DNA from: Bacillus pseudomycoides
GTDB taxonomy: Bacteria > Bacillota > Bacilli > Bacillales > Bacillaceae_G
Direction of reading: 5' to 3'
Assembly (NCBI RefSeq): GCF_022811845.1
Contig: NZ_CP064266.1
Coordinates: forward strand, 744,001 to 808,000
Length of the DNA stretch: 64,000 nt
Shown here: positions 1 through 8,794 of the stretch, piece after piece
Numbering within the stretch: the first letter of the stretch is position 1
Layout: every line of letters begins with the position of its first letter
Notes under the pieces: generated by a model
Seen by the model: the letters and a program-made list of their open reading frames with translations, nothing else
The model's database searches: none
Told to the model about the DNA's origin: nothing
Made by a program: the position numbers and the translations under genes

Positions 1-182
1 TCGTTCCGCTTATTTGCTATGATTCAAACTTAATGATTTTTTTACTCCCATTAGCACTATGCGTTGGAATTTCGCGTATTTATCTTGGGCTTCATTATCC
101 ATCAGATGTATTTGTAGGTATGTGCCTTGGCACATGTTCTGGCATCATCTCTTTTTATCAATTCATTCCACTTTTCACGTAA
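1..182 (+). CDS. PAP2-family phosphatase, C-terminal part
   Basis: Reading frame 3 is open from the window edge to a TAA at 180-182, giving about 59 residues. It contains the run SRIYLGLHYPSDVFVG, which fits the third conserved PAP2 (type 2 phosphatidic acid phosphatase) motif SRxxxxxHxxxD; the histidine would be the catalytic nucleophile and the aspartate its partner. The surrounding residues are hydrophobic, as expected for the last membrane spans. The start lies outside the window. The stop is only 12 bases before the next gene, so the two are probably co-transcribed. Substrate cannot be told from this piece; undecaprenyl pyrophosphate and phosphatidylglycerophosphate are the usual ones. 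Confidence 0.8.
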   Translation, partial: VPLICYDSNLMIFLLPLALCVGISRIYLGLHYPSDVFVGMCLGTCSGIISFYQFIPLFT

Positions 183-194
183 AGGGGAGATTAG

Positions 195-1340
195 ATGAGG
201 GTCGCCATATTTACTGATACATTTACACCGCAAGTAAACGGCGTAGCAAAAACATTAGATCGCTTGACCTGTTATTTTCAAAAACAAAATATTGCATATG
301 CTGTATTTGCACCGCAGCATACAGCAGAAGATGACTTCGTAGCCAATGTAAATAAGATGAGAAGTATCCCACTGAAAATATTGTATCCAGAATGTCGATT
401 TGCTTTTCCAACCCCGCGTATTAAGCGGGAACTTCTCAACTTTCAGCCAGATTTGATTCATGTTGCGACCCCTTTTAATATGGGGCTATGCGGCATGTAT
501 TACGCGAAAAAATTAAATATTCCTCTCGTCGGTTCCTATCACACTGATTTTGACGCTTACTTGCAATATTATAAAATTGAATTTTTCTCCAATATGTTAT
601 GGAATTATTTAAAGTGGTTTCATAGCCATATGCAAAAAAACTTTGTCCCTTCTCTTGAAACATTACAGCAATTAACGAAAAAAGGATTTCAAAGTTTATA
701 TATATGGGGCCGGGGCGTAGATTGTTCACTCTTCCATCCTGCTTATAATAAAGACGTATTCCGAAAAAAATATAATATTACTGCTCCATACATTCTTTCC
801 TACATTGGACGCATTGCCCCTGAAAAAGATATGGAAACACTTCATGCACTGATTCACACAACATTCAAAGAACGAAAAGATAATATTCATTGGCTTATTA
901 CTGGAAACGGTCCCCTTGCTGAAGAATTACGTAAAACTGTACCAACCCATAACGTAACCTTTACTGGATATTTGCAAGGAGAAAATTTAGCAGAAGCATA
1001 TGCTTGCTCTGATCTAATGGTATTTCCATCGACCACCGAAACATTTGGTAATGTCGTCCTTGAATCGCTCGCATGTGGCACACCAGTACTTGGTGCAAAT
1101 TCTGGTGGGGTAAAAAATATTATTTCAGATGGAAAAACAGGTTTTCTTTGTGAGCCTAAAAATGCGAACTCATTTTTGTCATCCATTTATCAATTGTTAA
1201 ATAACGAAGAAATGCGTAAACAAATAAGCCTAGATGCTCGATCCTATGCTGCTACACAAAGTTGGGATGAAATTTTCACTGGTTTATTCATGCAGTATGA
1301 AGATGTACTTCAGCAAAACAATACTGAACTACTTGCATAA
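195..1340 (+). CDS. GT4-family glycosyltransferase (MgtA/PimB-like)
   Basis: A 381-residue GT-B fold glycosyltransferase of family GT4. The N-terminal half opens with the glycine-containing acceptor-side motif FTPQVNGVAKT (10-20) and has SYHTDFD near 114-120; the C-terminal half has the nucleotide-sugar site with SYIGRIAPEKD (202-212) and the EX7E motif (E282 and E290 in TETFGNVVLE). It most resembles the group that moves mannose or glucose onto lipid acceptors. Start ATG 195 follows AAAGGGGAGA. It sits directly after a PAP2 phosphatase, which suggests a role in lipid or cell-envelope glycan metabolism. Sugar donor and acceptor are unknown. It ends in the shared terminator at 1391-1416. Confidence 0.88.
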   Translation: MRVAIFTDTFTPQVNGVAKTLDRLTCYFQKQNIAYAVFAPQHTAEDDFVANVNKMRSIPLKILYPECRFAFPTPRIKRELLNFQPDLIHVATPFNMGLCGMYYAKKLNIPLVGSYHTDFDAYLQYYKIEFFSNMLWNYLKWFHSHMQKNFVPSLETLQQLTKKGFQSLYIWGRGVDCSLFHPAYNKDVFRKKYNITAPYILSYIGRIAPEKDMETLHALIHTTFKERKDNIHWLITGNGPLAEELRKTVPTHNVTFTGYLQGENLAEAYACSDLMVFPSTTETFGNVVLESLACGTPVLGANSGGVKNIISDGKTGFLCEPKNANSFLSSIYQLLNNEEMRKQISLDARSYAATQSWDEIFTGLFMQYEDVLQQNNTELLA

Positions 1341-1390
1341 TAAGAAAGACATACTGAACTCACCGACCTTATTTTATTCATAAACAAGTA

Positions 1391-1416
1391 AAAGGTATGA
1401 CCCACGTCATACCTTT
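1391..1416. terminator. Bidirectional terminator between glycosyltransferase gene and mobA
   Basis: An 11-base perfect stem, AAAGGTATGAC with GTCATACCTTT, and a four-base loop, followed by T-rich sequence on the plus strand and A-rich sequence upstream. The mobA stop codon (1407-1409) lies inside the hairpin, so one structure serves both convergent genes. Confidence 0.85.
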
Positions 1417-2012
1417 TTGTCGTTTTTCCTATTCAGTAACCAGACATATTCCTCTTGTGTATTTACATTCATAAACCATTCTTTCGCTACATTCACTTCT
1501 TCTCCTATCACATACTTTACGTTACACTGTGATAAAAGTTGTCCCATGCTTCGCTTTTCTTCATTTAACAATGCGTATATTTTTTCTTTTACACGATCAT
1601 GATAGGCCGCTAATAGTGGCTGCTTTCTTCCATCAATCACTGGAACGATTGCCTCATATTCATCACTAATTTGTCCTATTAATGCTGTAATCCACTCATT
1701 TGAAAGATTCGGTGTATCACAAGGCGAAACGATATACCACTGCGCCTTTATTTGCTCCATTCCCGATACAATCCCAGCAAGTGGTCCCTCTCCTTTATAG
1801 GAAGAAATATCTTCTATCACAGGAACGTCTACTAAAGTAACCACTCTTTTTTTTATATCTGGATGGCTAATCACAACTACATCTTGCACGGTAGTCTGCA
1901 TGACCTGAACAATTTGTTCGATAAAAGTATGCCCTTTCCAGCTTGCTAATGCTTTGGGCTCACCAAAACGACTGGACCTTCCGCCTGCTAATACAATTCC
2001 TGCTATTTTCAT
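1407..2012 (-). CDS. mobA: Molybdenum cofactor guanylyltransferase MobA
   Basis: A 201-residue protein that would transfer GMP from GTP to molybdopterin to make the guanine dinucleotide form of the cofactor in the cytoplasm. The N-terminus carries the nucleotidyltransferase signature [15 protein letters not shown] (residues 8-22), with the lysine that contacts the phosphates, and SPCDTPNLS around residue 98 contains the metal-binding aspartate. Length matches MobA proteins of Bacillus (about 200). It overlaps the upstream moaB stop by four bases (ATGA), so translation is coupled. Other cofactor genes are not in the window. Confidence 0.93.
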   Translation of the reverse strand: MKIAGIVLAGGRSSRFGEPKALASWKGHTFIEQIVQVMQTTVQDVVVISHPDIKKRVVTLVDVPVIEDISSYKGEGPLAGIVSGMEQIKAQWYIVSPCDTPNLSNEWITALIGQISDEYEAIVPVIDGRKQPLLAAYHDRVKEKIYALLNEEKRSMGQLLSQCNVKYVIGEEVNVAKEWFMNVNTQEEYVWLLNRKNDKKV

Positions 2013-2518
2013 TGGCGATGTAGCTCAAATGTAATGTGTCCAAGCTCTGGTAAAATCAATTTATTCATCGCAAGGCGAACCGCTCCCCTAGAACCTGGCA
2101 TTGAAAAGACAACCTTTCTTCCGATTGTTCCGCCAATTGCTCGACTTAACATTGCAGCGCTGCCGATATCTTCTAAATAACTAATCATCCGAAACAACTC
2201 ACCAAATCCAACGATTTCTTTATCTAATAATGACGAAACTGCCTCAATCGTTACATCACGCTTTGTAATCCCAGTCCCTCCATTTGTTAACACCACATCA
2301 ACATCTTCTTGATGATATCCACTTAATACAGCCTGTCTAATGCTTTCCTTATCATCTTTTACAATTTCATAAGCAGTTACCTTGTGTCCTGCTTCTACTA
2401 ATAATTCGTTTAATAACTTACCGCTCTTATCAGTCTCTTCTGTACGTGTATCAGAGACCGTAATAATTTTACAGCGCACTTCTTTCGGTGCTTGTTTTTT
2501 ATGTTCTATTACGCTCAT
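2009..2518 (-). CDS. moaB: Molybdenum cofactor biosynthesis protein MoaB
   Basis: A 169-residue MoaB/MogA-type protein, which adenylylates molybdopterin before metal insertion. It has the MoCF-binding fold motifs: [14 protein letters not shown] (20-33), [12 protein letters not shown] near 79-90 (the TNGGTG nucleotide/pterin-binding loop) and [12 protein letters not shown] near 139-150. It is the first gene of a two-gene operon with mobA on the minus strand. The ATG is preceded by GAAGGGGCGAATAAAA, a good ribosome binding site. The 160 bases upstream are A+T-rich and also hold the promoter of the divergent small operon starting near 2680. Confidence 0.93.
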   Translation of the reverse strand: MSVIEHKKQAPKEVRCKIITVSDTRTEETDKSGKLLNELLVEAGHKVTAYEIVKDDKESIRQAVLSGYHQEDVDVVLTNGGTGITKRDVTIEAVSSLLDKEIVGFGELFRMISYLEDIGSAAMLSRAIGGTIGRKVVFSMPGSRGAVRLAMNKLILPELGHITFELHRQ

Positions 2519-2679
2519 TTTTATTCGCCCCTTCTGATGAACTACTTATAATTTTATCATATCGCACCATAACTTTATGAAATATGAGATACATCACATA
2601 TCTACAATTATGTATCAAATGAACAAAACATCATGATACAATATAAGTATATATAACCATAAAAAGGGAGTCTCTATAA

Positions 2680-2910
2680 TTCGAATGCTATTTCATAATA
2701 TGGCGCCGTGTATCAATCATCCCATTTCTCATTCTCCTATGCCTTTGTCAACTCATTGCCTATGAATGGGATATCGATATTTTAAAACTATCTATTACAA
2801 TGTCCGATGGTTCTAACCGCACATATTTAACAAGTACAGCAATCCCTCTCGCACTCGCCTACTCATTTCAATGGGTTTGGAATCAAACGAAACAATCTGA
2901 TACACACTAA
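2680..2910 (+). pseudogene. Small two-helix membrane protein gene without a usable start codon
   Basis: A 76-codon frame open from 2680 to a TAA at 2908 has good coding character: a hydrophobic segment IIPFLILLCLCQLIAY, a polar middle, a second hydrophobic segment and a polar C-terminus. An in-frame TAA lies at 2677-2679, and between it and codon 6 there is no ATG, GTG or TTG. A ribosome binding site (GGGAG at 2666-2670) is well placed for a start at ATT 2679 or ATG 2685, but both are in another frame. A one-base indel near 2684 would join that start to the coding frame. It is therefore either a frameshifted gene or a non-canonical start. It would be the first gene of the operon up to 3855. 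Confidence 0.5.
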
Positions 2911-2939
2911 ATGAATTTTCATAATTAGGAGGTTTGCTC

Positions 2940-3119
2940 ATGGAACTATATCAAAAGCTCACAACGGTATTTATCCTTCTATTTATCGCTTCCATCAGTG
3001 CTGGGATGGCGTTAAAAGATGTTGTCCCATACTCAGCAATCGGTGGCTGGGGATTTGCGACTCTCTTTTTGCTATGCAGTGCATTTTGCACTGGAAAAGC
3101 GCGTCAAAAGAAAGGATAA
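2940..3119 (+). CDS. Small membrane protein, 59 residues
   Basis: Start chosen at ATG 2940, seven bases after AGGAGG; an in-frame TTG at 2934 overlaps that spacing and is less likely. The protein has two hydrophobic segments (about residues 7-25 and 33-50) separated by a short loop containing VVPYSAIGGWG, and ends in a basic tail KARQKKG, which suggests the C-terminus stays in the cytoplasm. No family function is recognised. It sits in a tight run of small genes ending with a GNAT acetyltransferase; the next start is six bases after this stop. Confidence 0.7.
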   Translation: MELYQKLTTVFILLFIASISAGMALKDVVPYSAIGGWGFATLFLLCSAFCTGKARQKKG

Positions 3120-3125
3120 TGGCCA

Positions 3126-3317
3126 TTGTTTCGTAAAAAACTTACACTTTGCAAGTCATGTGGTAAAGAAATAAAAACATATGAAAAAGCATGGATTCAT
3201 ATGCCTTTTCCAACAAGTGGAATGACAAATATGAAAAAGTATATTGAACTTGAGGCAGAAGTGTATTGTAGTTCATGTGCTGGAGTATGTAAAAAACAAC
3301 ATAATGAGATAAAGTAG
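3126..3317 (+). CDS. Small zinc-ribbon-like protein, 63 residues
   Basis: TTG start at 3126 preceded by AAAGGA (3111-3116). The protein shows paired cysteines CKSCGKE near the N-terminus and CSSCAGVC near the C-terminus, spaced like a small treble-clef or zinc ribbon. No transmembrane segment and no known catalytic motif. Similar short cysteine proteins are common in the B. cereus group and are often given misleading transporter names by transfer; nothing here supports transport. Probably a metal-binding cytoplasmic protein of unknown role, co-transcribed with its neighbours (stop 13 bases before the next start). Confidence 0.7.
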   Translation: MFRKKLTLCKSCGKEIKTYEKAWIHMPFPTSGMTNMKKYIELEAEVYCSSCAGVCKKQHNEIK

Positions 3318-3330
3318 GAGGTACACCAAA

Positions 3331-3855
3331 TTGTTCGAATCCAATCGAATACACTTACGAAAGTTTTCAGAAGAGGATATTCCAACTTATTATCACTGGC
3401 GTAATGACATGGAAGTTATGAGTACTACAAGTCTTAATCTTGATACCTATTCATTTCAGGAAACTGAACAATTTTGTAGACAAATCATTCACTCTTCAAA
3501 TTCTAGAAGCTACATCATCGAACAAAAGAGTAGTAGTCTCCCTATCGGCCTCACTTCTGTAATTAACATCGATCCACATAATCGAAATGCAGAATGTATA
3601 ATTGATATCGGTCGGAAAGATTATTGGGGGCAAGGATATGGAAAAGAGGCATTAGCTTTATTGTTAGACTATGCCTTTTTAGAGTTAAACTTACATCGTG
3701 TATCCTTACGTGTATTTTCATTTCATGATAAGGCCATCCGTCTCTATAAGAAGCTTGGATTCCAGCACGAAGGTACATGTAAAGAAGCTGTATTCCGAAA
3801 TGGAAAATGGCACGATATTGAAATGTTTGCTTTGCTGCAGAATGACTACCAATAA
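3331..3855 (+). CDS. GNAT-family N-acetyltransferase (RimJ/RimL type)
   Basis: A 174-residue acetyltransferase that would move acetyl from acetyl-CoA to an amine. The TTG start at 3331 follows GGAGG by nine bases. The acetyl-CoA pyrophosphate loop is visible as QGYGKEAL near residue 97 inside DIGRKDYWGQGYGKE, and the fold ends with KLGFQHEGTCKEAVFRNGKWHDIEMFALL, typical of the RimJ/RimL (Acetyltransf_3) branch that modifies protein N-termini or small amines. Substrate unknown. It is the last gene of the small operon starting near 2680. Confidence 0.85.
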   Translation: MFESNRIHLRKFSEEDIPTYYHWRNDMEVMSTTSLNLDTYSFQETEQFCRQIIHSSNSRSYIIEQKSSSLPIGLTSVINIDPHNRNAECIIDIGRKDYWGQGYGKEALALLLDYAFLELNLHRVSLRVFSFHDKAIRLYKKLGFQHEGTCKEAVFRNGKWHDIEMFALLQNDYQ

Positions 3856-3934
3856 TGTAAAATATCTAGCAGTGAAGTTAGCCCATCTATATGTAAACAA
3901 AATACCCAAGCTGGCTTGAATAATCCATACAATA

Positions 3935-3966
3935 AAAAAGCTTTACGCCTTCGCGCAAAGCTTTTT
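3935..3966. terminator. Terminator between acetyltransferase gene and metK
   Basis: A hairpin with arms around GCTTTACGC and GCGCAAAGC (one mismatch), an AT-rich lower stem, and T runs on both strands. It lies between convergent genes and probably serves both; it is nine bases from the metK stop. Confidence 0.8.
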
Positions 3967-3975
3967 CTTCTTATA

Positions 3976-5175
3976 TTATAGACCAGCTTGCTCTTTTAAA
4001 GATGCTGCTTTGTCTGTACGTTCCCATGAAAGGTCTACATCAGTACGTCCAAAATGACCGTAAGCTGCTGTTTGTTTGTAAATCGGGCGACGTAAGTCTA
4101 ACATTTTGATAATGCCAGCTGGGCGAAGATCGAAGTTACTACGAACTAGTTCTACTAGTACTTCTTCAGATACTTTACCAGTGCCGAATGTATCAACTGA
4201 AATTGATACTGGTTGTGCTACGCCGATTGCGTATGCAAGTTGTACTTCTGCTTTTTCAGCAAGACCAGCTGCTACGATGTTTTTCGCAACATAACGAGCT
4301 GCGTATGCTGCAGAACGGTCAACTTTTGTTGCATCTTTACCAGAGAATGCACCGCCACCGTGACGAGCGTATCCACCGTAAGTATCAACGATGATTTTAC
4401 GTCCTGTTAAACCAGCATCCCCTTGTGGTCCACCGATTACGAAGCGGCCAGTTGGGTTAATGAAGAATTTTGTTTCCTCATCCATTAATTCTGCTGGTAC
4501 TACAGCTTTGATTACGTGCTCTTTTAAGTCACGATCGATTTGTTCCCACGTAGCTTCTGGATGATGCTGCGTTGAAATTACAATTGTATCGATGCGTACT
4601 GGTTTACCATTTTCATCATACTCAACTGTAACTTGCGTTTTACCGTCTGGACGTAAATATTCTAATGTTTCATCTTTACGAACTTCCGTTAAACGGCGAG
4701 CTAATTTGTGAGCAAGTGAGATTGGCAGTGGCATTAATTCTTTTGTTTCATTACATGCGAAACCAAACATTAAGCCTTGGTCTCCTGCACCAATTGCCTC
4801 AATCTCAGCGTCAGTCATTTGACCTTCACGCGCTTCTAACGCTTGGTCAACACCCATAGCGATGTCAGCAGATTGCTCATCGATAGATGTTAAAACTGCA
4901 CAAGTTTCTGCATCGAATCCGTATTTTGCACGAGTATAACCGATACCTTGGATTGTTTCACGAACGATCTTTGGAATATCTACATAAGTAGAAGTCGTAA
5001 TTTCCCCCGCTACCAATACTAAACCAGTTGTTACTGTTGTTTCACAAGCTACACGTGCATTTGCGTCTTTTGCTAAGATCGCATCTAAAATTGAATCAGA
5101 AATTTGGTCACAAATTTTATCTGGATGTCCTTCAGTTACAGACTCAGATGTGAACAGATGACGTTGTTTTGTCAT
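3976..5175 (-). CDS. metK: S-adenosylmethionine synthetase MetK
   Basis: A 399-residue enzyme, the usual family length, that makes S-adenosylmethionine from methionine and ATP. Key motifs are present: GHPDKICDQ (16-24, with His17 and the first metal aspartate), [10 protein letters not shown] near 127-136 (ATP/methionine loop) and [16 protein letters not shown] near 270-285 (the P-loop-like phosphate site). It is transcribed alone, away from pckA, from a leader holding a SAM-I riboswitch and its terminator (5276-5462), so its product represses it directly. The same divergent metK-pckA arrangement is found in B. subtilis. Confidence 0.98.
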   Translation of the reverse strand: MTKQRHLFTSESVTEGHPDKICDQISDSILDAILAKDANARVACETTVTTGLVLVAGEITTSTYVDIPKIVRETIQGIGYTRAKYGFDAETCAVLTSIDEQSADIAMGVDQALEAREGQMTDAEIEAIGAGDQGLMFGFACNETKELMPLPISLAHKLARRLTEVRKDETLEYLRPDGKTQVTVEYDENGKPVRIDTIVISTQHHPEATWEQIDRDLKEHVIKAVVPAELMDEETKFFINPTGRFVIGGPQGDAGLTGRKIIVDTYGGYARHGGGAFSGKDATKVDRSAAYAARYVAKNIVAAGLAEKAEVQLAYAIGVAQPVSISVDTFGTGKVSEEVLVELVRSNFDLRPAGIIKMLDLRRPIYKQTAAYGHFGRTDVDLSWERTDKAASLKEQAGL

Positions 5176-5275
5176 GCGGTAAACCTCCCTACAGTAATTG
5201 TATATATTGTACGGAACTCATCCTTAATTTGCCACAAACTGCGACATACATTTATTCTCCCACACAAGCATAAAG

Positions 5276-5305
5276 AAAAACCTTTCCTATTATAGAGAAA
5301 AGGTT
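5276..5305 (-). terminator. Riboswitch-controlled terminator before metK
   Basis: On the minus strand AAACCTTTTC and GAAAAGGTTT-type arms (imperfect, AAACCTTTT / GGAAAGGTTT) flank a short loop and run into TTTTTC. It follows the SAM-I aptamer by about 35 bases and precedes the metK ribosome binding site, the standard position of the S-box expression platform. Confidence 0.8.
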
Positions 5306-5340
5306 TAATTTGCTACTTGCATACTGCTTTTTGCCCTTCG

Positions 5341-5462
5341 CTCTTATCGTTCGAGACCTTTCGCCTCGCACAGGTTTTAGCACCTATTCACTTGTTTTTA
5401 CCAGTACAAGTGAGGTTGCTGGGCTTCATCGGGCCTGTCCCTCCGCCAGCTCGGGATAAGAG
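5341..5462 (-). promoter_or_regulatory. SAM-I (S-box) riboswitch of metK
   Basis: Read on the minus strand, the segment begins CTCTTATCCCGAG, continues GGCGGAGGGACAGGCCC, GATGAAGCCCAGCAACC, GGTGCTAAAACC and ends GATAAGAG, the conserved S-box core with its P1 helix closed by CTCTTATC (5455-5462) and GATAAGAG (5341-5348). The kink-turn GATGA and the pseudoknot partners are recognisable. Binding of S-adenosylmethionine is known to stabilise this fold and allow the downstream terminator to form, switching metK off. Confidence 0.97.
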
Positions 5463-5691
5463 AGTATCCGTCCCAACCTATACTAAAGAAATGATATTCA
5501 TTTGTCAATTAATATTCACATATTCCTACAAGTTTTTCGCATTTCTTGTTGAACGAAATATAAATAGGAAAATAATACATTCACACAAACAAAAATAAAT
5601 AAATAGTATACATTATTTATATGATTGTGTTATACTCTTGGTGGGGATTACGAGAAACATTTCATTAAAATGAAAAGGATGGTATATAAAT

Positions 5692-7278
5692 ATGAGTACT
5701 GTGAATGTCCAAATTGGATTACACGAATTACTGAACGGAAGCAATGCACAGGTTCAACTAAGCGTTCCACAATTAGTGGAAAAAGTACTAATGAGAAATG
5801 AAGGAAAATTAACTTCTACTGGTGCCGTCTCTGCTTCTACAGGAAAGTATACAGGACGTTCTCCTAAAGATAAATTCATTGTGAAAGAAGCATCGGTTGC
5901 CGATAAGATTGCTTGGGGATCTGTAAACCAACCGATTTCTGAAGAACATTTTAATAAATTATATACAAAAGTATTAGAGTACTTAAAGGAAAAAGAAGAA
6001 TTATTCGTATTTAAAGGGTTCGCTGGTGCTGATCGTAACTATCGTCTTCCATTACAAGTTATTAACGAATATGCATGGCACAATTTATTTGTACATCAAT
6101 TATTTATTCGTCCAACTGAAGAAGAATTAGCAAATCATGAATCTGAGTTCACAATTGTTTCTGCACCAAGCTTTAAAGCAGATCCAGAGATTGACGGCAC
6201 AAACTCTGAAGCATTTATCATGGTTTCGTTTGAAAAACGCATCGTATTAATCGGTGGTACGGAATACGCTGGAGAAATGAAAAAATCAATCTTCTCCATC
6301 ATGAACTTCTTACTTCCAGAACAAGATATTTTATCTATGCACTGCTCTGCAAACGTAGGTGAAGAAGGCGATGTTGCTTTATTCTTCGGTTTATCTGGAA
6401 CAGGTAAAACAACACTATCTGCTGACCCACACCGCAAATTAATTGGTGACGATGAACACGGTTGGTCTGATAACGGCGTATTCAATATTGAAGGCGGTTG
6501 CTACGCAAAATGTATTAACCTTTCTCATGAGAAAGAGCCACAAATTTTTGATGCAATTACATTTGGATCAGTGCTTGAGAACGTTGTAATTGATAACCAA
6601 ACACGTATTGCAGATTATAATGATACTACATTAACAGAAAATACACGTGCTGCATACCCAATTGATGCGATTGATAATATCGTAGTGCCAAGTGTTGCGG
6701 GACATCCAAATACAATTATTTTCTTAACTGCTGATGCATCTGGAGTATTACCTCCAATCAGTAAATTAAATAAAGAGCAAGCTATGTACCATTTCTTAAG
6801 CGGTTACACTAGTAAACTAGCTGGAACTGAGCGCGGCGTAACATCTCCACAAGCGACATTCTCAACTTGCTTCGGTTCTCCATTCTTACCACTTGATGCA
6901 TCTCGTTATGCTGAAATGCTTGGTGAGAAAATCGAGAAACACGATGCAAAAGTATTCCTAGTGAACACTGGCTGGACTGGCGGCGAATACGGCGTTGGAA
7001 AACGTATGAACTTAGGTTACACTCGTGCAATGGTACAATCAGCATTAAACGGCGAGCTTGATAACGCTGAAACAGCAAAACATGACATCTTCGGTCTTGA
7101 AGTTCCACTTCATGTACCAGGTGTACCTGATGAAGTATTAATGCCTGAACAAACATGGGCTGATAAAGCAGCTTACAAAGCAAAAGCAATCGAACTTGCA
7201 GATAAATTCAAAGAAAACTTCAAAAAGTTCGAGAACGTTTCTGAAAGCATTATCAAATTAGGCGGTCCAATCGCTTAA
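5692..7278 (+). CDS. pckA: Phosphoenolpyruvate carboxykinase (ATP)
   Basis: A 528-residue PckA, the enzyme that turns oxaloacetate and ATP into phosphoenolpyruvate, CO2 and ADP for gluconeogenesis. It has the P-loop GLSGTGKTT (233-241), the kinase-2-like metal motif LIGDDEHGW (250-258) and the substrate arginine region TGRSPKDKF (54-62). The ATG is preceded by AAAAGGATGG. In B. subtilis the gene is repressed by CcpN under glycolytic conditions; a plausible promoter with -10 TATACT lies near 5631, but no operator could be proved here. Downstream are two successive hairpins (7320-7392 and 7400-7433). Confidence 0.97.
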   Translation: MSTVNVQIGLHELLNGSNAQVQLSVPQLVEKVLMRNEGKLTSTGAVSASTGKYTGRSPKDKFIVKEASVADKIAWGSVNQPISEEHFNKLYTKVLEYLKEKEELFVFKGFAGADRNYRLPLQVINEYAWHNLFVHQLFIRPTEEELANHESEFTIVSAPSFKADPEIDGTNSEAFIMVSFEKRIVLIGGTEYAGEMKKSIFSIMNFLLPEQDILSMHCSANVGEEGDVALFFGLSGTGKTTLSADPHRKLIGDDEHGWSDNGVFNIEGGCYAKCINLSHEKEPQIFDAITFGSVLENVVIDNQTRIADYNDTTLTENTRAAYPIDAIDNIVVPSVAGHPNTIIFLTADASGVLPPISKLNKEQAMYHFLSGYTSKLAGTERGVTSPQATFSTCFGSPFLPLDASRYAEMLGEKIEKHDAKVFLVNTGWTGGEYGVGKRMNLGYTRAMVQSALNGELDNAETAKHDIFGLEVPLHVPGVPDEVLMPEQTWADKAAYKAKAIELADKFKENFKKFENVSESIIKLGGPIA

Positions 7279-7319
7279 TTTAACCTTTACTGTTTGAATA
7301 CCCCTTTACTCATATGAAT

Positions 7320-7392
7320 AAGTATAGTGTAACCTAAAAAGTTCGCGTACTCACCGACAAAACCCATGCGACTTTATAGGTTACACATACTT
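7320..7392. repeat. Long imperfect inverted repeat after pckA
   Basis: Arms 7320-7346 and 7368-7392 match over about 25 bases (core GTGTAACCTA / TAGGTTACAC) with two bulges and one mismatch, around a 21-base loop. There is no T run directly after it; a second, compact terminator follows at 7400. It could be a processing or 3'-end protection structure of pckA mRNA, or the remains of a small palindromic element. Confidence 0.7.
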
Positions 7393-7399
7393 ACAATAA

Positions 7400-7433
7400 A
7401 AAAGAAGCTTACGATACAAACGTAAGCTTCTTT
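7400..7433. terminator. Terminator shared by pckA and the AtpI-like gene
   Basis: Arms AAAGAAGCTTACG and CGTAAGCTTCTTT pair perfectly around a short loop, with T or A tracts on both sides, so it can work in either direction. For the minus-strand gene ending at 7762 it lies beyond two copies of the dispersed repeat. Confidence 0.85.
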
Positions 7434-7460
7434 CTTTTACTTTCGTGGTACTCCTAATGC

Positions 7461-7582
7461 GCATTTCCCACTCACCTGCTCCTTTTGCTTTCACACGGCA
7501 TGGGGCGAAAAAAGGCACTGACCAGCCGGACTCTCTCTTCCCGCCTAAAAGAAAAAGTTTTATACCAGAGGGCAATTTATAT
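7461..7582 (-). repeat. Dispersed ~190-base repeat, copy 1a (5'-truncated)
   Basis: Shares with the other copies the blocks TTTCACACGGCATGGGGCG, AAAAAGGCACTGACC, CTCTCTTCCCGCCTAAAAG and the terminal TTTATATAT; the outer block seen in full copies is missing or diverged. It is in direct tandem with copy 1b. The strand given is the one co-directional with the neighbouring gene; conserved blocks are quoted as they read on the plus strand. Confidence 0.75.
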
Positions 7583-7755
7583 ATCCACCTTGATATTTTC
7601 CAACATACAAATTACGGCTTCGAAAACAAAAGCGGATCTCCCTCTCACTTGCTCCTTTTGTTTTCACATGGCATGGAGCGAAATAGGGCACTGACTGCTT
7701 CTACACATCGCCGCACGCTCTCTCCCACCTAAAAGAAAAGTTTTTTGGTTTTTGT
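7577..7755 (-). repeat. Dispersed ~190-base repeat, copy 1b
   Basis: A full-length copy: TTATATATCC at one end, then a TTTTCCAACATA block, CTTCGAAAACAAAAG, TTTTCACATGGCATGGAGCG, GGGCACTGACTGCTTCTAC, GCTCTCTCCCACCTAAAAG and a T-rich end. It stops about seven bases from the stop codon of the AtpI-like gene at 7762, so in that gene's transcript it is the first element of the 3' untranslated region. Confidence 0.8.
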
Positions 7756-7761
7756 ACTTAT

Positions 7762-8133
7762 CTATTTCCTCGCATCTTTCATGCTATAGTATCCTAAATT
7801 AATAACAATTAAAAAATAACCGCCCATAATCCCAACTGCAAACGCCCACATAACCATATGGTGTTCAATTTCATACATAATAATTGCACCTAGTATCGCT
7901 GCTGCAAAACGATTAACCATACCAAGTGTTGGTGCTTTACTCTTTTTTACAATACTATCTCCAAGCTTTTCAATACGTCTGCCTAAAATCCAAACGCAAT
8001 ACATACTAACGAGTAAACCAATCCCAGCACCTAAAAAGTGAGCAGAAAAAGGTGTCATCGCCCAACCTAATAGCATTGCACCTAGCAAATAATACATTTG
8101 GATTTTAAATGACCTTAGTGACATACTAATCAT
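7762..8133 (-). CDS. AtpI-like small membrane protein (ATP synthase subunit I family)
   Basis: Start chosen at ATG 8133 because AAAGGAG lies seven bases upstream of it; a longer frame beginning at 8151 would place that ribosome binding site inside the gene. The 123-residue protein has four hydrophobic segments with the AtpI pattern (GAGIGLLVSMYCVWILGRRIEKLGDS between segments 2 and 3). AtpI helps assemble the c-ring or import Mg2+ near the ATP synthase, but no atp genes are here, so this is a detached paralog whose function may differ. Its 3' end is followed by two dispersed repeats and then the terminator at 7400-7433. Confidence 0.75.
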   Translation of the reverse strand: MISMSLRSFKIQMYYLLGAMLLGWAMTPFSAHFLGAGIGLLVSMYCVWILGRRIEKLGDSIVKKSKAPTLGMVNRFAAAILGAIIMYEIEHHMVMWAFAVGIMGGYFLIVINLGYYSMKDARK

Positions 8134-8354
8134 GCAGTTCTCCTTTATCATCTTATTTACATATCATCAGACTTTACCTGTTACACTCAAAAATAAACAA
8201 CATAAACACTACACTTATGTTGTTAAAATATTTTTTAGAAATAATATTATACAAGATTTCTAGTTTGGAAGTAGGAGCATTTTGTGACTTTTTTTCAAAC
8301 ATTTTTCATAGATTTACAAAAAAGTGATATCAATCTACAAAAATATGGATATGA

Positions 8355-8545
8355 TGTATATATATCCACTTTCATTTTCCACCATATAAACCACGGCCTT
8401 GAAAACAAAAAGAGATCTCCACTCGTTTTCTTCTTTCGTTCTCACATGGTATGGGGCGAAAAAGGACCTGTCCGCTTCTATGCTCCATCGGATCCTCTCC
8501 CCCATCTAAAGAAGGCCTTATACCGGTTTTTCAATTTGTATATAG
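8355..8545 (-). repeat. Dispersed ~190-base repeat, copy 2
   Basis: Full-length copy from TATATATATCC to GTATATAG. Conserved blocks: CATTTTCCACCATATA, CCTTGAAAACAAAAAG, TCTCACATGGTATGGGGCG, AAAAAGGACCTGTCCGCTTC, CCTCTCCCCCATCTAAAG and TTTTTCAATTTGTATATAG. Unlike copies 1, 3 and 5 it is not directly after a minus-strand stop codon; it lies upstream of a small plus-strand gene at 8573. The remainder of the gap 8134-8354 holds AT-rich sequence with no feature I can name. Confidence 0.8.
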
Positions 8546-8572
8546 TAAGTACACAAGTAAAGGGGGCTTCTA

Positions 8573-8794
8573 ATGATTCATTTTTTACTGGCTCTCATCC
8601 ACCTCATTATTCCTGCACTCATAGGACTCTCATTATATTGGTACACAAAAAAACATAGTATTTTCTATGCTGTCCTTGGTGTCCTTCTCCCTGGCATTAT
8701 TCTCATTGCACTGTTTCGCATACCATTTCTCAATTTAATCCCACTTATTACTGCTATTTTATTCCTTATGTTTCTACCCAAAATAAAAAAATAG
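8573..8794 (+). CDS. Small hydrophobic membrane protein, 73 residues
   Basis: ATG 8573 has a clear ribosome binding site AAAGGGGG nine bases upstream. The product is almost entirely hydrophobic with three likely membrane helices (about 3-22, 30-47, 50-67), a short positively charged turn YTKKH after the first helix and a basic end KIKK. No catalytic motif or known family recognised. It is monocistronic and ends inside a terminator shared with the convergent EamA gene. The upstream region carries dispersed repeat copy 2. Confidence 0.7.
   Translation: MIHFLLALIHLIIPALIGLSLYWYTKKHSIFYAVLGVLLPGIILIALFRIPFLNLIPLITAILFLMFLPKIKK

Noticed and set aside
1362..1371. ACTCACCGAC also present at 7349-7358 near the pckA hairpin
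   Set aside because: A ten-base match without extended similarity or shared structure; most likely chance.
5317..5598. 93-codon plus-strand frame upstream of pckA
   Set aside because: Lies on the SAM-I riboswitch of metK, whose conserved bases explain the sequence.
5600..5640. CcpN operator and exact pckA promoter
   Set aside because: A -10-like TATACT is visible, but the -35 is weak and no operator could be matched with confidence.
7445..7732. Plus-strand frames through the tandem dispersed repeats
   Set aside because: The same sequence in other copies is not open in a shared frame, so the repeat is non-coding.
8284..8658. 124-codon plus-strand frame overlapping repeat copy 2 and the start of the gene at 8573
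   Set aside because: Runs through the repeat and into a gene with a good ribosome binding site in another frame; no start signal of its own.
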